DNA of 64,000 nucleotides from Silene conica (taxonomy: Eukaryota; Streptophyta; Magnoliopsida; Caryophyllales; Caryophyllaceae), in assembly GCA_029255685.2 (NCBI GenBank), contig CM055319.2, positions 13,774,247 to 13,838,246 of the forward strand, in the 5' to 3' direction. The position numbers and the translations under genes were made by a program. Shown in pieces: positions 22,569-35,957 of the stretch; the stretch's first letter is position 1; each line of letters begins with the position of its first letter. The notes beneath the pieces were generated by a model. The model saw only the letters and a list, made by a program, of their open reading frames with translations. It was not told the origin of the DNA and did not search any database.

Positions 22569-24030
22569 TGAAGACTCTATTGATACGATATACTCAAGAT
22601 GGGGGGGTTGAATTGAGTATGCCTTCTTTTTTAAATCTTCTTCGATGTGTGCTTTTGTATGGTAATCGTCGAGTAGAGCAAGTAATAAGTATAGACACGA
22701 TATTTTTGAAGTGGTTCAGTTTCACAATTTGAAACCTACGTCCACTATTCTCGATTAATAAAATTAGTACCGACTCCGGATTACAATTTTATCAACCCTA
22801 CTCGTACAACTTTAATATTAGTTGTAACTCAACCTAGATACCGTTAAATATCTAGTTACGTCAAGTACCGTTAAATACTTGAGTACAATGATTACCGTTA
22901 AATACTCGATCTATCTTACGCTAATAAGATAAGTCTTCAATGTTCTTCAAAGTCACAATCTTGAATGAATAAGATCAATGTTGGAGCACTTGAATCTTGA
23001 AACGAATATGACAATTAAAGCTCGAATCTTGAGGAATTGTGATCGGCGGTTTTCTCTCGATTTGCGTGAATGTTTGTGTATGATTTCGTGCTTTTTAATG
23101 TGTCACAAGTAAATGGAATTATATCGAGGTTGATCAAACCCTAGATAATTTAGGAATATTACCTAAACTAGAATTCTAGTCCTTTGGTAATACTACTATA
23201 AATCTAATCTCAATTTATTTAGGAAAGATTTAAATAAGATATTTAAGTATTATATATGGAATCAATTTCCTAATTCATATTTAGGAAAGATCTCATATAT
23301 TAAATAAATAGCAACCTTACTAAAACCAACTTCCTAAATCTTGTCAAAATATAATAAATTATATTACCATAATATAATCTAGATTGCTTTAGGTTATTTA
23401 AATAAATACATATTTATTTAATTAAACAACCCTACATGATTAAGGAACGTGTCATTGTACACGACTTCCTAAACCGTTTCATACTAAATCTAGAATTATA
23501 TTACTTGACAAATAAGTTAAATAAAAATCCTTAGTTTATTAGAAATAAATAATTAACTCATAAGAAAATTATTTATTCCTTGTTAACTATTAAATATTTT
23601 ATATTAACCTATTAAGATTAATAATTCCATAAAATTAGAATATCAATTATCCATTAATTTAACACGGCGATTTTTGGAGAACAAAATCGTTTCAACCATC
23701 ACAAATATTTCGATCATTTCTTCTTTATGGAGTTATAGGCCTTATAGCTACGAGCTATAACTTGAACCAATCTCATACTAAAGTCATAGTTGATAAGTAT
23801 AACTTTAGTTCATTATGCACTTGTGATCTTCTTTCAATCCTTGATTTGTCAATCCATTGACTAATATTTTTGAATCTTTTATACTTGATTGATGAGATCT
23901 TCTAAACTAATATTCTGTACACTTAGCACACGATTATACGCACGAGTATATAATATATATAGCTAGACTTGTCATTATCAAAACATAAACATATATACTT
24001 TCTATATGCATTTGAATATATGGTTCAACA
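22569..24030 (-). repeat. SIRE copia 3' LTR (1462 bp)
   Basis: Homologous over its length to 40805-42281. It contains three spaced copies of TACCGTTAAATA near 22845-22910. Confidence 0.9.
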
Positions 24031-24476
24031 AATTCCCCCTTTTTGATGATGGCAAGTCTTTCTTAGATTTGTGTCTAAGTGTAAGTTCCCCCTCAATATA
24101 ATAAGGGTCATTCATAGCAAAGATTAACTTAGGGTTTCTATTTTCTTTCTAACCCATATCCTTTAAGAACCCTAAGAGACAATGAATTACGACAAGGAGC
24201 AAGCTTAGGCAAATTCTAATCTAAGTCGCATTTTTCTCCCTCCTGACATCATCGAAAAGATGAGAACAAAGACATAAAACGACTAGAATAATACACTACG
24301 AAACATAAGTAAGCATGCATCATGAGTCAAAACATACGAACACACACAATATTATACAAAACAAGTATGAATGTTAGAAAATAGACACAACCAATTCGAA
24401 ATACTAAGCCAATGGGCCGAATTATAAACAATGGTGAGACAATTTGGGCCGGCTTAGATAAAGGTCTTAATGGGCC
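24031..24476 (-). other. SIRE copia 3' untranslated part with polypurine tract
   Basis: On the minus strand AAAAAGGGGGAATT (24044-24031) abuts the 3' LTR. The remaining bases, which continue at 32835-33068 beyond LARD2, are non-coding. Confidence 0.75.
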
Positions 24477-26880
24477 TGTAACACCCCCATTTATTTAAGA
24501 GCCTTTAGCAAGACATTCTCAAATAAATAGGACTGTAACCATCCCGGAATAACCGAGATAGTGAATAACAAGGTAAACAACCAAAGGTAATTTATATAAA
24601 TGCTGATTAAATTTGGAGTTGGTATTACAACAATTACGAGTTCCAAACTTGATAAAAAGAAAGTACAACTGACGATATCTAAATGTGATCTAACTCTAAG
24701 TAGGTCCATGCCATGTCTCTCTCCATGCCCAAGCTCCTAGTCCATCTGTCACTGACCTGTAAGATCTACTCCCCATTCCGGATCATTGTAGGTGCACACG
24801 AATACACAGGTTCAACCGCGAGGTTGAGTAGAAAGATAAACAAGACAACAATAAAATATACTCCGCACCGATCCAACGCCAAATAACTCCGCACCGATCC
24901 AACACCAAATAAACTTCGCACCGATCACAAGACCCAATATACTCCACACCATATCACAGACCCTTTATCTCCGCACCAAACACAGACCCTTTATCTCCGC
25001 ACCAAACACAGACCCTTTATCTCCGCACCAAACACAGACCCTTTATCTCCGCACCAAACACAGACCCTTTATATTCTCATCGTATTATATCACAGAATAA
25101 TATAGATAGCACTATATACGATCACATGGTATTATATCACAAACATGCTAAAAACAAATAAGAACAGTTTACACATCGTCATATACCAGTATCTCCCCTA
25201 CCTCAATTGCGGATTGATAACCGAACAGCTGCTAGAAATGTTCCACTTCGAATTCCGTTCCTATAATTATTATTACTTAATATCAAAAGTTGTTCATACA
25301 ACCAACATAACTAACTGAATTACTTGGTCATGTTCATTCACATGTCAACTATAAACCTACTAGTTATAGCATACAATGCACTCATCAATAAATAACATAC
25401 TTATACACTTCCAATATTAATGTGAATTACACAATAACAATATATATAACCACAACTTACTAATTATTAGAAACCCTCCATAAATGGAAGCTTTCCATAA
25501 ATAGAACCTTCCCAAAATAGAACTTCATAACTCATAAATTTCCCGACTCACCAACTTTGACTAACATGAACGAACATCCAATGAAATTGTTATTACTACT
25601 AATAATACCAATCATAACAATGACAAAAATGTTATTAAGAGTTACCAAACAATAAAAATAACAATAATAATAATAAGAATAAGAATAGTAATAATAATAA
25701 TAATAATAATAAAAATAATAATAACGATAATAATAGTAATAATAGTAATGATAATAATAGTTCAACGCATAACCACAACAATCCCGTTCAAACGAAACAC
25801 GCGAACAGCCCCTGCTACCAGCCCGTACACACCCCTGACCTGCGCCTAAACAGACCACCACAACCACCTTACGCTGCCTCTAACCCCGCCCCTGTCACCA
25901 CCGTGCTCACCTCTGAGCCACGGTGACTCTAGGGGTGGTGTTCTTGGCTGTCGTCCATCCCAACCACCATCAACACGACAGTAACTAACCCAGGAACCAC
26001 CACTGCTCCTCTGATTCACGCGCACAACACCAGCGAAACCTGCTCTAAGACCGACACCAACCACCATTAACCACCACGATAACCACCATTATCTCGCCGT
26101 GACTACCACCTATATTAACACTTTACTAATTACACAGACCAAGACCAGAATAGCATTCGAATCCTAACTCCAAAGCACGCGTTCAGACATCACCAGAAAA
26201 CTAAAGAAAACGACTCTTACCCAGAAACGAAATGCTCAAAGAGACGACTTTAAAACATAGAAGACGACTCATGAAAGATCAAAACATGAAGAAAGCATAA
26301 CCCAGAATACGAATATACAAAGAGGCGTGATTAAAATCGCGTGTAGTGAACACAAATTAAACTGAAAAGTAAGGCAGAAACTTGATTATAATAAAACGAG
26401 ATAAGCAGGGTGTTCTTACCTCCTTGGATGTGTAAACGAACGGCCTTAGGCTAACCTAAACCCACCGTGAAAGCCTCCGTGTTACCCTCTGATATGGCGG
26501 CAGTGTAAGTATGAGAGTGGTTTGGTGTCGAGTAGGGTTAGGGTAGGGTTGTAGTGTTGTTTAAATAGGGCGGCAGGGAGTGTGTAGCTGAGATTCTAAA
26601 TTCCAGATTTTAAACTCGTGTGTGGGCTGTGTTTGTGCACGCAACCCTAGGCCCATACACAAGGTTTTCCGTGTGTGGGTCAACATCTCACGCACCCCAA
26701 TGCCCAAATAACATGAACCAAGTACGGGTTTGCTATTGGATTACTCATACGACTCCCAAAACAACGCGCAAAACCCCTTGTCCACAATATTATGTCGCTT
26801 TTATAAAATCCCTCGACATCGTAAACTAATAAAGTTAGCAAAGAAATATAAATAAACGACATAAAATACGAAGTATTACA
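24477..26880 (-). repeat. LARD2 3' LTR (2404 bp)
   Basis: TGTAACACCC...GTATTACA, direct repeat of 30426-32829. It includes the 26-bp tandem array near 24950-25075 and an AAT-rich microsatellite near 25660-25760. The open frames at 25532-26067 are repeated in the other LTR and are low-complexity products, not genes. Confidence 0.9.
24950..25075. repeat. 26-bp tandem array in the LARD2 LTR
   Basis: About five units built on CTCCGCACCAAACACAGACC plus CTTTAT. Related CTCCGCACCGATC units precede it from 24860. The other LTR has the same array at about 30900-31020. Confidence 0.85.
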
Positions 26881-26897
26881 GTCTTCCCTCCTTAAAT
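26881..26897 (-). other. LARD2 polypurine tract
   Basis: The minus strand reads TTTAAGGAGGGAAGAC before the LTR start TGTAATACTTCG, the same tract as LARD1. Confidence 0.8.
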
Positions 26898-29800
26898 TGA
26901 ACTTCGTCCCGAAGTTCACCATCCCGAGGTCAACAACCGGTCACCAGGCGTGTAACGAACACAAAACGTGATACCACATGCAAGGCTAATAAAGATACTT
27001 TAAAACACGGAATATTACATTCTACCCTCGTTAAGAAAACTTTGTCCCCAAAAATTAACCTATAAATAAATTAAAGAATACTTCGCGAAACACAATTAAA
27101 TGCACAACCGAATTAATCAGGATTATCAAGTATAAACAATCACCCTATACCAAATAGTCATGTTATAACAACTAACCATACCATAAAATCATTAAGATTT
27201 TACAATCATATCCCCCTTAAAACATGGTTACGTCCCCGTAACCTCATCATATTACTCTATCCCCCAGAATCTTACTCCAAGTAACCAAGTATCGTATCCT
27301 CATCGTCGAACTAAGACCAGAGACAAGGGGTGAGTGAACTGGCGGAATAAAACCGCAAATCAACACTTCCATTTCACTTTCGATTTCAAACTCCAAATAT
27401 AACTCAATAACCGAGGTCACACTGGACCATAAACACGATATGACACAACGGTCACATAACTCATAACTCAGTACTAGTGACCAATCCTCATCTCACTCCA
27501 ATACCGATATTGTTAAATATTCCCTTAAAGGAACTGTTCAACACTTAGAGAGTCAAACTCTAAGCTACTCACCCACGAGTCAAGGTCAAAGAATACGACA
27601 ACTCGATAAAATATTGAACTGCAATCTCAAACTCAATACAATTCAATCATGGCCTTTGTCCCAGACTCACGGCACTCAGTCTCATCAGTACATACCTTCC
27701 AAGTTCTTTGACATAATTGTATGTATATATACCGTTCCACAGTTCATAACATAAGGATCTGGACGCTATACCAAACCAACCTAATACAACACCATTATGC
27801 ATAAACAACTAAGCAATTACAAAAAGTTATCCATCTCACAACTCAACCCGTTTCTCAACAAAAGGATTATCTTATTAGTAGAAAATATTAACTATCAAAA
27901 TGAAGGAACAATTACAAATTTTCACTCAAATAAGTACTTGTAAGAAACTTATAGCAATTATCATGCAAATATATATAACCTCGAGCAATAACAAAAGTAT
28001 ATGATTGGTAGTAACCGTGTTACGCAGTAAAACAGATTCAGGGTAGCTAACATTTACATACCTCTGAAATTTTAACACAAATTTAATATATCTACAACAA
28101 TGTAAACAAGCAAAAGCTCATAGTTCATACTTGACAATTCAAAGTGTCTCATGCTCATATTCATATTATAGAAGCAGAATTAATTAACGTAATTAAACAT
28201 GGAATCATTGTCATAGTTCACAAAATGTACACCATTTATAAACTCACATGACCGTTTAACATTCCCAATATCAATGAGTTAACACAATCACTTAAGTACA
28301 TTTGTCGTCTACTCACATTACTTCATTTATCATGAAACTATTTCTATATACGACTCGCAAAATAAGGATTGTATACAATGCGCAACAATTAAACATTCAA
28401 GCAGGGTTTCATCAATGCGTAACTACAGAATTTGTCATGTTGCAATAACCATAGTTATCAAAACATAAGTATTGTCATGGATGATCATCACTTGAAATCA
28501 TTTTGAAACCTTTGGAACATTAAAGTGGTAATTTGTGACAATTTGTAATTACGAGCCACAAGACAATATTACAAGCTATAGATCGAAACAAGATTACATA
28601 GAGACATTCTGACTCTTCTATACTAAAAGATTATTCTTGTAGTTCATAACTTATGAAAACTGGATTAACGATAAAAGTAAACGAATTCACCAGACTGGTA
28701 CTTCCATAAATCATGTTAACAATTGATAATTCAACACATCGTGATCAGATTCTAAGTATAACCTTATGCGATTCACTGTATGGTATAACAATATACTCGA
28801 AAAAGTTATAAGGACTATAATCTCAGAGGACTAGACAGAGGTAAACCATCAATATACGAAAGAACATCAACTAGATTCACATTGTTCAAATAATCACAAT
28901 TATGTATAACCATTATATTGCTATATTATGCTAATATGCTTACCAATTAAATTTCATCCTGCCACTTGGCACAGATAAACATGCTTTTAACATCACATAT
29001 GAGCAGTACACATCCATTTTGAGGTCATAATATTAAACATATAGTTGGAACGATTCTATATTAAACTTGACGAAATAAACAAGGTTACGCTATCACTTAA
29101 TGAGGTTCATACTCATACCATATGCCTACTATTCATGTTACTAATGCCATGTCAGGATATCACGTGGTCGCATCACATAATTCACATTCGATTAAACTTT
29201 TATATGTACTTACATATCTCATAAGTTCACCAATTAAATATTATGCAGCAACTTACCAACCATAATTAGATAACAGTTTATCTAACGTGTGAGCGATTAT
29301 AGTTTTGAGAAAATATAAAGGACTAGATATACATAGGAAAAGAATCGAATGCATATATCAAGGAAATCATTTAATACAATTTTATAACTCAATCCATCTA
29401 GCAAGAATTTTACAGCAATTCAACAGAAAATTAGGCAACTTGCAAGAATCACAATTAAATAACGACTCATTAAAATTTTACATGGCTCATCATATGAAGC
29501 GTGAACGCATATAGTTTCGATCTCACATTACTACATCGAAATTCAACCATTCTTCTTTCGAAACACGTTGGCATATATTTGAAGCATAGACATCACTTGT
29601 ACCATATTAACATTTATTCATTATTTCATTCTGTAATAGTCACCTAAAACACGGTAAAGGTTGCGTAACAGAAAAGTAGATCATCTAAATGTCTGGATAT
29701 TTATACATGTATATACTAAGGTAACACACAACTATATGACACTCATGGCTTGGGGCAGCACATTCCGCATATCACTAGACATGGATCACTATAACATTTA

Positions 29801-30410
29801 AATCTGATAGGTCATATCCAAATACCAAGCAATATATTGCAAAAGTTACGTTAGTCATTTAATAACCAGATATCCTATAGACAATTCGAGACACCAAAAC
29901 ACATGATCATATCACTCTAATTCAGTATACAATAAATATATACTCAATCCTGAAAATTTCGATTCAAACATTTATATCAATCAGCGTTTCAATATCAGCC
30001 GCATTCTTCTTATGCATATCATCCTACTAGCCAAGCTTATATTTCAAACTCGTATTTCAATTTTTCATGTCCTCAATACTTAAAGTAATACATTTCTCAA
30101 TCACTTTCCAATATCAAGCTCATAGAATACAATGCATCATTAACCATGTACACATCATTACTTACCTCATTCTGCCCCTGCAAAAATTGTTAGCACAAGA
30201 TAACTAGGTCACTATATAGTCTACCCCACTCATCAATTTCTCTCCTTGGGTTCCCGAGACAGAACAAAAAGGTCCCAGGACTGGTGTGAGGGGGCCCCTA
30301 ACTCATCCCGTTCCTCTTTGGGGCTCCTATCAGTTTCATCTCGGGGTTCATTTTATTAGACTCTTCCTATATTCATTATTATTCATTTGATTTAGGCCTG
30401 AGGATCGTTC
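26898..30410 (-). other. LARD2 internal region, non-coding
   Basis: About 3.5 kb, AT-rich, with no frame above about 70 codons and no retroviral motif. Near 27008-27055 it carries the second polypurine-like block shared with LARD1 (see findings). Confidence 0.7.
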
Positions 30411-30422
30411 GCTCTGATAACA
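30411..30422 (-). other. LARD2 primer-binding site (one mismatch)
   Basis: The minus strand reads TGTTATCAGAGC, one base away from the canonical TGGTATCAGAGC, three bases after the LTR end. Confidence 0.7.
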
Positions 30423-30425
30423 TTT

Positions 30426-32829
30426 TGTAACACCCCCATTTATTTAAGAGCCTTTAGCAAGACATTCTCAAATAAATAGGACTGTTACCATCCCGGAATA
30501 ACCGAGGTAGTGAATAACAAGGTAAACAACCAAAGGTAATTTATATAAATGCTGATTAAATTTGGAGTTGGTATTACAACAATTACGAGTTCCAAACTTG
30601 ATAAAAAGAAAGTACAACTGACGATATCTAAATGTGATCTAACTCTAAGTAGGTCCATGCCATGTCTCTCTCCATGCCCAAGCTCCTAGTCCATCTGTCA
30701 CTGACCTGTAAGATCTACTCCCCATTCCGGATCATTGTAGGTGCACACGAATACACAGGGTCAACCGCGAGGTTGAGTAGAAAGATAAACAAGACAACAA
30801 TAAAATATACTCCGCACCGATCCAACGCCAAATAACTCCGCACCGATCCAACACCAAATAAACTCCACACCGATCACAAGACCCAATATACTCCACACCA
30901 TATCACAGACCCTTTATCTCCGCACCAAACACAGACCCTTTATCTCCGCACCAAACACAGACCCTTTATCTCCGCACCAAACATAGACCCTTTATCTCCG
31001 CACCAAACACAGACCCTTTATATTCTCATCGTATTATATCACAGAATAATATAGATAGCACTATATACGATCACATGGTATTATATCACAAACATGCTAA
31101 AAACAAATAAGAACAGTTTACACATCGTCATATACCAGTATCTCCCCTACCTCAATTGCGGATTGATAACCGAACAGCTGCTAGAAATGTTCCACTTCGA
31201 ATTCCGTTCCTATAATTATTATTACTTAATATCAAAAGTTGTTCATACAACCAACATAACTAACTGAATTACTTGGTCATGTTCATTCACATGTCAACTA
31301 TAAACCTACTAGTTATAGCATACAATGCACTCATCAATAAATAACATACTTATACACTTCCAATATTAATGTGAATTACACAATAACAATATATATAACC
31401 ACAACTTACTAATTATTAGAAACCTTCCATAAATGGAAGCTTTCCATAAATAGAACCTTCCCAAAATAGAACTTCATAACTCATAAATTTCCCGACTCAC
31501 CAACTTTGACTAACATGAACGAACATCCAATGAAATTGTTATTACTACTAATAATACCAATCATAACAATGACAAAAATGTTATTAAGAGTTACCAAACA
31601 ATAAAAATAACAATAATAATAATAAGAATAAGAATAGTAATAATAATAATAATAATAATAAAAATAATAATAACGATAATAATAGTAATAATAGTAATGA
31701 TAATAATAGTTCAACGCATAACCACAACAATCCCGTTCAAACGAAACACGCGAACAGCCCCTGCTACCAGCCCGTACACACCCCTGACCTGCGCCTAAAC
31801 AGACCACCACAACCACCTTACGCTGCCTCTAACCCCGCCCCTGTCACCACCGTGCTCACCTCTGAGCCACGGTGACTCCAGGGGTGGTGTTCTTGGCTGT
31901 CGTCCATCCCAACCACCATCAACACGACAGTAACTAACCCAGGAACCACCACTGCTCCTCTGATTCACGCGCACAACACCAGCGAAACCTGCTCTAAGAC
32001 CGACACCAACCACCATTAACCACCACGATAACCACCATTATCTCGCCGTGACTACCACCTATACCAACACTTTACTAATTACACAGACCAAGACCAGAAT
32101 AGCATTCGAATCCTAACTCCAAAGCACGCGTTCAGACATCACCAGAAAACTAAAGAAAACGACTCTTACCCAGAAACGAAATGCTCAAAGAGACGACTTT
32201 AAAACATAGAAGACGACTCATGAAAGATCAAAACATGAAGAAAGCATAACCCAGAATACGAATATACAAAGAGGCGTGATTAAAATCGCGTGTAGTGAAC
32301 ACAAATTAAACTGAAAAGTAAGGCAGAAACTTGATTATAATAAAACGAGATAAGCAGGGTGTTCTTACCTCCTTGGATGTGTAAACGAACGGCCTTAGGC
32401 TAACCTAAACCTACCGTGAAAGCCTCCGTGTTACCCTCTGATATGGCGGCAGTGTAAGTATGAGAGTGGTTTGGTGTCGAGTAGGGTTAGGGTAGGGTTG
32501 TAGTGTTGTTTAAATAGGGCGGCAGGGAGTGTGTAGCTGAGATTCTAAATTCCAGATTTTAAACTCGTGTATGGGCTGTGTTTGTGCACGCAACCCTAGG
32601 CCCATACACAAGGTTTTCCGTGTGTGGGTCAGCATCTCACGCACCCCAATGCCCAAATAACATGAACCAAGTACGGGTTTGCTATTGGATTACTCATACG
32701 ACTCCCAAAACAACGCGCAAAACCCCTTGTCCACAATATTATGTCGCTTTTATAAAATCCCTCGACATCGTAAACTAATAAAGTTAGCAAAGAAATATAA
32801 ATAAACGACATAAAATACGAAGTATTACA
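30426..32829 (-). repeat. LARD2 5' LTR (2404 bp)
   Basis: Same length as the partner at 24477-26880 and with the same internal array and microsatellite. Confidence 0.9.
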
Positions 32830-33068
32830 GGGCCACAAGGAGAATAAGAAGAAGTATGATTGGGCCGTAAACAAAATAAGGGAAATGAACCGAGGGGAAG
32901 GCAAAATAGGTAAGAGGCCTCGGATTCACAATGGGCCAAGGGTAAGGTCAGTTGGGCCCAAAACAGAGATAATAGTTCAATAAGTCCAACCCGGACTTAA
33001 ACCAACAACAACGAAAACCAACCGAAAACGAAACCAAACTAAAAACAGAGTATCATCATGAAATCTGA

Positions 33069-34605
33069 TCAAGAAGAGGACGGATCACGAGGCCTAGCAA
33101 ACGGGCGGACATAATCGGGTCGGGTGTGGAACTCAATGGTGGTCAATCTATCCAAGCAGCTGTTAATATTACGTCCTTGAGCGTCCAAGGCAATCTCAAA
33201 GTTTAACACTTTCATGGAAAGTGCTTTCACCGCCTCAAGAGCCTTGCTTGCATCCTCCCTCATAGCTCCATGGTCACGCACCAAAGCACCACCCTGGGAA
33301 GTCAAGAATGAGAGACGATCACTAATGACGAAAAACTCGTCACAAAGCATTTGAATTTCCGAGCCCATCTTCTCAATTCTTTGGTCCACCTTAGCCATCC
33401 AAGCCCGTAACTCCTCCTCAAATCCTCGACTACCTGCATCACCACTACTCCCTGCCTCATCCTTTTCTTTCTTTACTTCGCATAATCCAAGAATTTTGTC
33501 CATCTTGGCTTCTAACCCTTCAAACAACGGCGATGGACAAGGCTTGGGTTCCGGACCTACATTCTTGCCAAAGGTTAGATCTATACCTTCAAAACAAATA
33601 CCCATCAATTTTAGAAGCTTATCACACATCCGATCACGAGGGATCACACCAAAACTTGCATCATCCACGACACCCTTCTTGTAAAGAAGCTCGGACACCC
33701 ACATTCCATAAGGAATGTCGATTGTCAAGCAAAATTTCTCCTTGGTGAGAATACTTGAAACATGACAAATCTTGTTGCAAATAAGAGAAGCTAAATCAAC
33801 TTTAGTACCCTCCAACCAATTGTAAACAACCGTGGCCTCAATACTCGACAACTTGTCCCGACCACCCCTTCGCGGCAAAACCGTATTCCATAAAAAAATG
33901 ACAAACAACTTCAACTTGGGACTAAAAGAAGCGGTTAACAAGGGAGTGTTTTCCGTAGCATATTCATCGAAATAATTTTTGATGACCATCTTTTGGTCCT
34001 TAGACACGACACTCCATTCCTTTTTCGGATCAAGATTAAGACCGTCTTGATCAAGCTTAAAGATTTCACAAATTTCAGTTTTAGACACCGTCACATCTTT
34101 TCCATTAACAACCGCACTTAACCCTTCCTCACACCCCTTAACCGACGCAAAGAACTGAACGATTTCGATCGGAAACACCAAATCCGAGAAGTTGCTAATG
34201 TACTCCCACCCTTGATTTTGCAAGAATTCTTTAAAGAATCTTAAAGATTTGGACCCGTCGACCCATGACGTAGGATAATATCGACCCAAATGGATAGAAT
34301 AAGGTAAAACTCGGTCAATGAACATACCTTCTGTTTGGTCATTCGGACCCGCTCTAATCCTTCGCGGGTTGCTTCAACAGAGTAGTCTCGAAATAGGGTA
34401 CGAGAGCTTTTCCCGGAAACGAACTCGGGCATGTCGTCGGTGACGGATGAAGACTCGTGGTTCATTTTTCGACTTTCTCGTTGTCGGAGGTTGTAATAGA
34501 GACGGCGACGGGGGTAGGTGACGGCGGCGGTAACAGAGTTTAGGAAGGAGAGGATGGTGGAGCTTGTTTCTTGTTGTGGGAACGAGTTGCACGAGAGGGC
34601 GGCAT
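33069..34605 (-). pseudogene. SIRE env-like / plant transposon protein region
   Basis: The main frame is 33069-34325 (418 residues). Upstream, an ATG at 34605 opens MPPSRATRSHNKK, closed by an early TAA. The next frame (34465 down) holds LFRDYSVEATREGLERV and leads by a single-base shift near 34325 into the main frame. The N-terminal two thirds (FFKEFLQNQGWEYI, EICEIFKL, IPYGMWVSELLYKKGV) match the globular domain found in SIRE env-like and other plant transposon proteins. The last 130 residues are coiled coil (DQRIEKMGSEIQMLCDEF), ending in a basic Pro/Arg tail. It lies downstream of pol as in SIRE1-like elements. Whether such proteins act as envelopes is unproven; no clear signal peptide or transmembrane helix is visible here. 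Confidence 0.7.
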
Positions 34606-35113
34606 GGTGGTTATAGTGGTGTTGGTCGGAGTTTTGTGGAGGTTTGGGTTTATTAATTTGGAGGTTTCGTGGATGTGTGGGAGTTAGGAATGGGGGATGG
34701 TAATAATAAGGGTGAGTGTGGTAAGTGGGAGATGTGGTAATTAGTTGGGGTAATAATGGTGGGGTAAGTTATAGGGACACGTGGCGAGAGAAGGGGAGAG
34801 TAGTGGGGTTAATGAGTCAACGTCTTGCATGTACGGTAAGCTTAGGTATTTTTCCTATTTTTTTTTTGTTTTTAATAATATGTTAATATTAATATGTATA
34901 GGTAATTATTGTAAGGTGAATTATAATATGTGTCGTATTATTAATGTGAGATTTGGTTGTGCACAAACGTACATGAATTAAATAATGTAATTGTATTCAC
35001 ATAATTAATCATCGAATACACACATACACATGCAGCGGAGTATACGGACACAGTCATATAATCTAATCTTAACCGTAGTCAATCATTGGGTTATTTTTTC
35101 TTTTAAGATTTGA
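34606..35113 (-). other. SIRE spacer between pol and env-like region
   Basis: No gene signature. AT-rich, with G-rich sequence close to the env-like start. Confidence 0.5.
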
Positions 35114-35879
35114 TTAGGTGCCACCGATTAAACCAATTTCCAATCGCAAAGTCTCAAAACGTTCTCTAGCCAATGGTTTAGTAAAGATATATGCCCATTG
35201 TTTTTCCGTACTACAAAATTCCAATTTTATATTTTTCTTTTCAACATGGTCTCGTAAAAAGTGATGTCTAATTTCAATATGCTTAGTTCTCGAGTGTTGG
35301 GCTGGGTTTTAGATATAATAATAGCACTCGTATTATCACATAAAATAGGCACACATCCAACATCAATACCATAATCATGTAACTGTTGCTTTAACCATAA
35401 GATTTGAGAACATACCAGTGCGGCTGCAATATATTCTGCTTCGGCAGTTGAGAGAGCGACAGAATTTTGTTTCTTGGATCCCCAAGATACTATACAAGGA
35501 CCTACAAAGGTAGCAAGCCCGAAGTACTTTTTCTGTCTATTGAACATCCTGCATAATCCGCATCTGAATATCCTACTAGGTTAAAGTTACAGTCCATAGG
35601 ATACCATAGGTATAACTTTGATGTTCCGATTAGGTATATTAGTATTCTTTTAACCGCAATCATGTGTGATTCTTTTGGTGCAGATTGAAATCTCGCACAG
35701 ACACAGATACTAAACATTGTATTTGGACGACTTGCAGTAAGATAAAGAAGTGAGCCAATCATACCTCGGTAAGTTGTTTCGTCTACAGACTTACCATCTT
35801 CGTCTTTGGTTAGCTTCTTATCTGTGACCATTGGAGTAAGCATTGCGTGAGAGGTTTCCATGCCGAATTTCTTTAGCAA
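35114..35879 (-). pseudogene. SIRE copia RNase H domain
   Basis: Two overlapping frames (35502-35879 and 35227-35547) give the end of the RT thumb and RNase H: ETTYRGMIGSLLYLTASRPN, then GYSDADYAG with catalytic Asp, STAEAEY with catalytic Glu, and CDNTSAI with Asp. A frameshift near 35540 and another near 35230 break it. The original C-terminus ([16 protein letters not shown]) can be read to a TAA at 35114. RNase H removes the RNA template during reverse transcription. Confidence 0.85.
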
Positions 35880-35957
35880 CTCCTTAACGTATTTTTTTTG
35901 ATGAACTTTGATTCCTTCTTCAGTTTGTTGTATTTGAAGTCCAAGGAAGAATTTTAG

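Larger units (their letters stand above)
24477..32829 (-). mobile_element. LARD2: second non-coding large-LTR element, inside the SIRE copia
   Basis: Flanked by GGGCC (24472-24476 and 32830-32834). Both LTRs are 2404 bp (24477-26880, 30426-32829) and differ at roughly a dozen positions by eye, about 0.5%. The interior (26881-30425) has no coding frame. The polypurine tract and the first bases after the primer site match LARD1, while the LTRs share only blocks with LARD1, so it is a second subfamily in the opposite orientation. Confidence 0.9.

Noticed and set aside
25532-26067. Tyr-rich 111-codon and 73-codon minus-strand frames, repeated at 31481-32016
   Set aside because: They are translations of an AAT microsatellite and LTR sequence, identical because the LTRs are; no protein signature.
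33496-33748. Plus-strand 62- and 71-codon frames over the env-like region
   Set aside because: Antisense shadows of the 418-codon frame, without family signature.
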